Of a DNA stretch of 20,927 bases, positions 17,273 through 20,927 are shown piece after piece. The notes beneath the pieces are model-generated. The model searched no databases, was not told the origin of the DNA, and saw nothing but the letters and a program-made list of their open reading frames with translations. The translations under genes and the position numbers were made by a program. Location of the stretch: assembly GCA_050010575.1 (NCBI GenBank), contig JBEKKU010000026.1, positions 1 through 20,927 of the forward strand, written 5' to 3'. How positions within the stretch are numbered: the first letter of the stretch is position 1; every line of letters starts with the position of its first letter. Origin of the DNA: Palsa-1188 sp050010575. Its GTDB lineage: Bacteria; Bacillota; DSM-12270; Thermacetogeniales; Thermacetogeniaceae.

Positions 17273-18157
17273 CTAGCTGTTGACTACCATGGTGCCGACA
17301 CCCTTGTCGGTGAAGACCTCCAGCAGGATCGAATGCAGGATGCGTCCGTCGATGATGTGGGTGCGCCCCACTCCCTTGCCCAGAGCCTGCACGCAGCATT
17401 CCACCTTGGGGATCATCCCCCCGGCAATGATGCCCCTCTCGATATAGCCTGGCACGTCACCGGCCCTGATCACCGAGATCAGGCTCTGGGGGTCGTGGCG
17501 GTCCTCCAAAATCCCCTCCACGTCGGTCAGCAGCACCAGCTTGTTGGCCTTCAGAGCGGCAGCCACCGCCCCGGCCACATAATCGGCGTTGATGTTGTAG
17601 GTCTCGCCGTCCCTGCCGACCCCGATCGGGGCCACCACCGGGATGTAGCCCTCGCTCCGGACAGTCTCGATGATCTCCGGGTTGACCCGGGTGACCTCGC
17701 CCACGAAGCCCAGGTCGACCGGCGCCTCGCCCGGCTCCGCCGGGAGCAGCTGTTTGCGGGCCTCGATCAGGTTGGCGTCCTTGCCCGACAGCCCGATCCC
17801 CTTGCCGCCCAGCCTGTTGATCAGGCTGACGATCTCCTTATTGACCCGGCCGGCCAGGACCATCTCCACGACCTCCATGGTCTCCTCGTCGGTGACCCGC
17901 TGGCCGCGCACGAACTTCCAGTCCTTCCCCAGCCGCTGCAGCATCTGCTCGATGGCGGCCCCGCCGCCGTGCACCAGCACCGGGTGGATGCCGACCAGCT
18001 TCAATAGGATGCAGTCGGCGATCACACCCTGCTTCAACTCCTCGCTGAGCATCGCCCGGCCGCCATACTTGACGACCACGGTCTGGCCGGCGAACTTGCG
18101 GATGTATGGCAGCGACTCCACCAGGATGGCAGCTTTTTCCAGCGGTGATAGGACCAT
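17273..18157 (-). CDS. argB: N-acetylglutamate kinase
   Basis: This 294-residue amino-acid kinase phosphorylates N-acetylglutamate. The phosphate-binding elements are VVVKYGGRAM (family usually KYGGNAM, here Asn to Arg) and VLVHGGGAAI (usually GGGPxI). The NAG-site and ATP-site segments NINADYVAGAVA and LLTDVEGIL are present, with the catalytic Lys in GGMIPKVECC. A long N-terminal helix and the C-terminal block HIIDGRILHSILLEVFT...GVGTM are marks of arginine-inhibited kinases, so feedback by arginine is likely. ATG 18157 is used because GGGGGGAG sits about six bases upstream; 18184 is rejected. argJ lies 128 bases upstream across an AT-rich spacer. Confidence 0.95.
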   Translation of the reverse strand: MVLSPLEKAAILVESLPYIRKFAGQTVVVKYGGRAMLSEELKQGVIADCILLKLVGIHPVLVHGGGAAIEQMLQRLGKDWKFVRGQRVTDEETMEVVEMVLAGRVNKEIVSLINRLGGKGIGLSGKDANLIEARKQLLPAEPGEAPVDLGFVGEVTRVNPEIIETVRSEGYIPVVAPIGVGRDGETYNINADYVAGAVAAALKANKLVLLTDVEGILEDRHDPQSLISVIRAGDVPGYIERGIIAGGMIPKVECCVQALGKGVGRTHIIDGRILHSILLEVFTDKGVGTMVVNS

Positions 18158-18285
18158 CTCAGTCTCCCCCCGTTCCAATCCCATATTAAGATTGCATATT
18201 TAGGTCTACGCTATTTACAAGAGCGATGCCATCTTTCTTAATAATTACTAAACAGATGATTCGTATAATCCAATTCAAGACTGGC
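18158..18285. other. AT-rich spacer between argJ and argB
   Basis: Positions 18186-18280 are markedly AT-rich within a GC-rich operon. The minus strand has a protein-like reading (VIIKKDGIALVNSVDLNMQS ending at 18186) that could be the tail of a lost gene, and a weak promoter-like pair (TTGTAA and TATGCA, 16 bases apart) that could supply argB. Neither is secure. Confidence 0.35.
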
Positions 18286-19515
18286 TCAGGTGCGGTAGTT
18301 GGCGTTGATTCGCACGTAGTCGTAAGACAGGTCGCAGCCCCAGGCCACACCCTCGGCATCTCCCTGGTGCAGGTCGAGGGAGATCTCGATCTCCCGGCCC
18401 TCCAGGATCTCCTTGGCCCGCTCCTCATCGAAGCCCAGGCCGGTGCCCCCGTCCGCCATCTTCAGATCGCCGATCCAGATGGTCACCCGCTCCGGGTCGA
18501 AGAGCACGCCGGAGTAGCCGGCAGCGGTGATGATCCGGCCCCAGTTGGCGTCCTCGCCGAACAGAGCCGCCTTGACCAGGTTGGAGCCGGCGATGGTACG
18601 GGCGATCTGCAGGGCGCCCTGTTCGCTCTGGGCGCCCCGGACGCGGACCTCCATGTATTTGGTGGCGCCCTCGCCGTCATGGGCGATCATCTTGGCCAGC
18701 TCGATGCAGACTGCCGCCAGGGCGTCCCGGAAGGTGATAAACTCGTCTGATCCTGCAGTGATGGAGACGTTGCCCGCCTGCCCGTTAGCCAGGATCACCA
18801 CCATGTCGTTGGTGCTGGTGTCGCCATCGATGGTGACAGCGTTGTAGCTGCGGTCGGCAGCATAGCGCAGGGCGGCCTCCAGGGCTCCCCGGTCGACAGC
18901 CGCATCCGTGGTCAGGAAGGAGAGCATGGTGGCCAGGTTCGGGTGGATCATCCCCGAGCCCTTGGCGATGCCTCCGATGGTGATCACCGGCCCGGAGTCG
19001 CCCAGGCTGAATTTCAGGGCGTATTCCTTGGGAGCGGTGTCAGTAGTCATGATCGCCTCGGCGGCATTGCCCCCACCGTCCCGGGTGAGATTGGCGGCGG
19101 CATCCCGGATGCCCGCCTCGATCTTCATGATCGGCAGGGGCTCTCCGATCACACCGGTGGAGGCCACCACTACATCGGCGACGGGAACGTCCAACGACTC
19201 CGCGGCAACATCCGCCATGCGGCGGGCATCAGCCATCCCCTGCGCCCCCATATAGGCGTTGGCGATGCCGCTGTTGGCCACGATCGCCTGGGCCCTGCCG
19301 TTGGCCAGGTGCTCCTGGGACAGGATCACCGGCGCCGCCTTGACCAGGTTCCGGGTAAAGAGGCCGGCGGCCACCGCCGGAACCTCTGAACAGATCAGCG
19401 CCAGGTCGCGGCGCCCCTTCTTGCGCACCTGCGCCACCACTCCTGCCGCCTTGAATCCCTGCGGGGCCGTGATCCCACCGGGTGCCTTTACCCAGTCTGC
19501 ATGCTCCTTGCTCAT
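18286..19515 (-). CDS. argJ: Glutamate N-acetyltransferase / amino-acid acetyltransferase
   Basis: This encodes 409 residues. It transfers the acetyl group from N-acetylornithine to glutamate, recycling acetyl through the pathway; many Firmicute forms can also use acetyl-CoA. The self-cleavage and catalytic motif is KGSGMIHPNLATMLSF, with Thr196 as the N-terminal nucleophile of the beta chain after cleavage at Ala195. The oxyanion pair Thr-Gly lies at 120-121 (ASTGVIGE). The C-terminal SYDYVRINANYRT ending is typical and complete. ATG 19515 follows AGGAGGTAAAACAGGA. Whether this enzyme is bifunctional cannot be read from sequence alone; no argA was seen in the window, which would make the acetyl-CoA activity useful. 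Confidence 0.96.
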   Translation of the reverse strand: MSKEHADWVKAPGGITAPQGFKAAGVVAQVRKKGRRDLALICSEVPAVAAGLFTRNLVKAAPVILSQEHLANGRAQAIVANSGIANAYMGAQGMADARRMADVAAESLDVPVADVVVASTGVIGEPLPIMKIEAGIRDAAANLTRDGGGNAAEAIMTTDTAPKEYALKFSLGDSGPVITIGGIAKGSGMIHPNLATMLSFLTTDAAVDRGALEAALRYAADRSYNAVTIDGDTSTNDMVVILANGQAGNVSITAGSDEFITFRDALAAVCIELAKMIAHDGEGATKYMEVRVRGAQSEQGALQIARTIAGSNLVKAALFGEDANWGRIITAAGYSGVLFDPERVTIWIGDLKMADGGTGLGFDEERAKEILEGREIEISLDLHQGDAEGVAWGCDLSYDYVRINANYRT

Positions 19516-19584
19516 TCCTGTTTTACCTCCTGCTGCCCTATCATGTGGACTGTTCTTTCCTTATTATTCCCCTCGCCTGACACG

Positions 19585-19611
19585 TGAGCGCGGGGACGGT
19601 TCTCGCGCTCA
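19585..19611. repeat. Inverted repeat at the end of argC
   Basis: TGAGCGCG and CGCGCTCA (eight pairs) enclose an eleven-base loop, GGGACGGTTCT. The argC stop codon lies in one arm. The loop and next base repeat the 12-mer found at 7659-7670. There is no T tract, so transcription probably continues into argJ. Confidence 0.5.
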
Positions 19612-20430
19612 GGGGTAGAGGGCGGGGAAGTCGAGGCCCAGGCCCTCCGGCAGGCCGAACAGCAGGTTCATGTTCTGTACTGCCTGGCCGGCCGCCCCCT
19701 TGACTAGGTTGTCGATCACCGAGACCACGATCAGCTGTTTCGGTCCGGCCACCGCCAGTCCCAGGCAGCAGCGGTTGGTGCCCTGCACCCACTTGGTCTC
19801 GGGCCACTGCCCCTCGTCCAGCAGTTGCACGAACTGTTCGCCGGAGTAGAAATCCCGGTAGAACTGGCGCACGGAGGCGGCGTCCAGCGGACGCAGCAGC
19901 CTGGCGTACACCGTACTGAGGATGCCCCGGGTCATGGGGATCAGGTGGGGGGTGAAGACCACCTCTGCCTTGCTGCCCGCCAGTACCGAGGCGTAGTAGG
20001 AAATCTCCGGAGTATGGCGGTGGGTGGTGACCGAGTAGGCCCGCACGTTGTCGTTGCACTCCGAGTAAAGGCTGCCCAGGGCCGGGGTACGGCCGGCGCC
20101 GGAGACACCGGACTTGGAATCGATGATCAGGGAGTCCTGTTCCACCAGGCCGTGCTTCATCAGAGGAGCCAGAGCGAGCAGAGCGCTGGTGGGGTAGCAG
20201 CCCGGGTTGGCAACGAGGCGCGCGGCGGGGATGAGGTCGCGGTAGAATTCCGGCAGGCCGTAAACGGCCTTGGCCAGCAGGGCAGACTGGGTGTGGGTTT
20301 CCTGATACCAGGTAAGGTAGTTGGCGGGTGTGCGCAGGCGGAAGGCGCCGCTGAGGTCGATGACGCGTGCCCCGGCATCCAGCATGTCCGCGACCGCCTC
20401 CGTTGGTAACGTTTCTTTCATCTTCTCCAT
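19609..20430 (-). pseudogene. argC: N-acetyl-gamma-glutamyl-phosphate reductase, 5'-truncated
   Basis: This encodes 273 residues against about 345 for the family. ArgC reduces N-acetylglutamyl phosphate with NADPH. The catalytic domain is intact: LVANPGCYPTSALL with Cys78, IDSKSGVSGAGR, and TTHRHTPEI with the conserved His. The missing part is the N-terminal Rossmann fold, including the GxxGxxG NADP loop. Family-like sequence begins at about LPTEAVADMLDAGARVIDLS, close to the usual 'lATPxE' boundary. Upstream in this frame nothing resembles ArgC. An ATG at 20430 with GGAG nine bases upstream could still be translated, but the product should be unable to bind NADP in the normal way. Either a rearrangement or assembly join near 20410, or a functional copy elsewhere, would explain it. 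Confidence 0.88.
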
Positions 20431-20555
20431 CCCGAGCGACTCCGGCGACCCACGAAGGGGGCCAGTCCTGCCTCCTTCGGTACAGGAAAGGGGCCAAGAC
20501 TCTGGGGCAATGGCTCACAGCCGTCACGTCGATGAAGGAGGAGGAGTCCGCAGCG

Positions 20556-20708
20556 ATGAAGGTACCGGCCGCAGTGGAGGGGATCAGGGCCATGCCGATC
20601 TCCTTTCCCATGGGGATCGATCCGGAAAACAACGGGGCCGGGGATGCCACTCCCGTTCTCTGCTGCATGATCGGCGTGGGTATACTTGGAGCCGGGTACA
20701 GGAGGTAA
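20556..20708 (+). CDS. Small unknown protein (50 residues)
   Basis: ATG 20556 follows GGAGGAGGAG by nine bases, a strong ribosome site for so short an ORF. The product begins MKVPAAVEGIRAMPIS and has a hydrophobic C-terminal stretch (PVLCCMIGVGILGAGYRR) that could be a short membrane segment. I do not recognise it. It occupies the space where the start of argC would be expected on the other strand. Its stop overlaps the ribosome site of the next ORF. Confidence 0.4.
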   Translation: MKVPAAVEGIRAMPISFPMGIDPENNGAGDATPVLCCMIGVGILGAGYRR

Positions 20709-20715
20709 AGGCCCC

Positions 20716-20853
20716 ATGAACATGTTGACGAAAGCTGCCGTGCAAGGGGCGGCGTGCGGGTTGATGATCGGAGTCGTGCTGCTTGTCGGCGGGCGGGTAT
20801 GGCGTCCGGCGACCGTGCACCTGGACACGCGGCATGAAAGCAGACTGGCTTAA
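20716..20853 (+). CDS. Small putative membrane protein (45 residues)
   Basis: ATG 20716 is about ten bases after AGGAGG. The product has one hydrophobic helix (CGLMIGVVLLVGGRVW) flanked by charged ends and finishes in HESRLA, compatible with a single-pass membrane peptide. Family unknown. It starts seven bases after the preceding small ORF and ends 15 bases before a hairpin, so the two ORFs plus terminator look like a small transcription unit. Confidence 0.45.
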   Translation: MNMLTKAAVQGAACGLMIGVVLLVGGRVWRPATVHLDTRHESRLA

Positions 20854-20868
20854 GAATCAGTGTTGGAG

Positions 20869-20897
20869 CCAGGGGCACAGCGCCACTGTGCCCCTGG
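20869..20897 (+). terminator. Strong hairpin after the small plus-strand ORFs
   Basis: CCAGGGGCACAG and CTGTGCCCCTGG make a perfect twelve-pair stem with a CGCCA loop, followed by GGTTGTTGGG. The T tract is imperfect, but the position 15 bases after a stop codon supports termination. Confidence 0.6.
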
Positions 20898-20927
20898 GGT
20901 TGTTGGGTTACGAACTAGCTTCCTGCG

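Noticed and set aside
19541..20878. 445-codon minus ORF overlapping argC
   Set aside because: It is out of frame with the recognisable ArgC catalytic domain; its Arg/Pro-rich composition marks it as a shadow.

Overview
The window looks like chromosomal DNA of a moderately high-GC member of the Firmicutes, probably class Clostridia (Peptococcaceae- or Moorella-like). That is inferred from strong AGGAGG-type ribosome sites, GTG starts, an arginine operon with a bifunctional-type argJ and an embedded carB, an AddB-like nuclease, PepF and a D-amino-acid transaminase. I cannot name a species. No rRNA, tRNA or CRISPR array was seen.

Right-hand part (9.3-20.4 kb): a long minus-strand arginine biosynthesis cluster, read right to left as argC (5'-truncated), argJ, argB, argD, carB, argF, a CPBP-family membrane protease and argG. 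ArgC, ArgB, ArgD and ArgJ take glutamate to ornithine through acetylated intermediates with acetyl recycling. CarB supplies carbamoyl phosphate, ArgF makes citrulline and ArgG makes argininosuccinate. The small carbamoyl-phosphate synthase subunit (carA) and argH are absent from the window. ArgC lacks its NADP-binding N-terminus, and the DNA that should encode it is replaced by two short plus-strand ORFs and a terminator-like hairpin. The argD-carB gap carries an eight-copy degenerate TGATGC array.

Middle (4.7-9.3 kb): a plus-strand D-amino-acid transaminase lies tail to tail with minus-strand oligoendopeptidase F. Next come a small cupin, a plus-strand zinc-ribbon/TM2 membrane protein, and a Ser/Thr-rich small protein that ends at a hairpin shared with convergent argG.

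Left part (0-4.7 kb): an accessory, partly decayed region, all on the minus strand. It holds a vapBC-type toxin-antitoxin operon with a well-formed promoter and duplicated operator-like repeats, a fragment resembling the C-terminus of JetD/DUF2220 proteins, a small unknown gene, a frameshifted unknown gene, an ADP-ribosylglycohydrolase remnant and a phage-type YopX gene. The left edge is a partial AddB-like helicase/nuclease gene. The concentration of frameshifts, truncations and AT-rich stretches suggests old mobile or defence DNA in decay, though draft-assembly errors could produce some of it.

I found no convincing intact new system. The best leads are the vapBC operator layout, the TGATGC array upstream of carB, a GC-rich palindrome family that appears to sit in-frame inside carB, and the broken argC junction.
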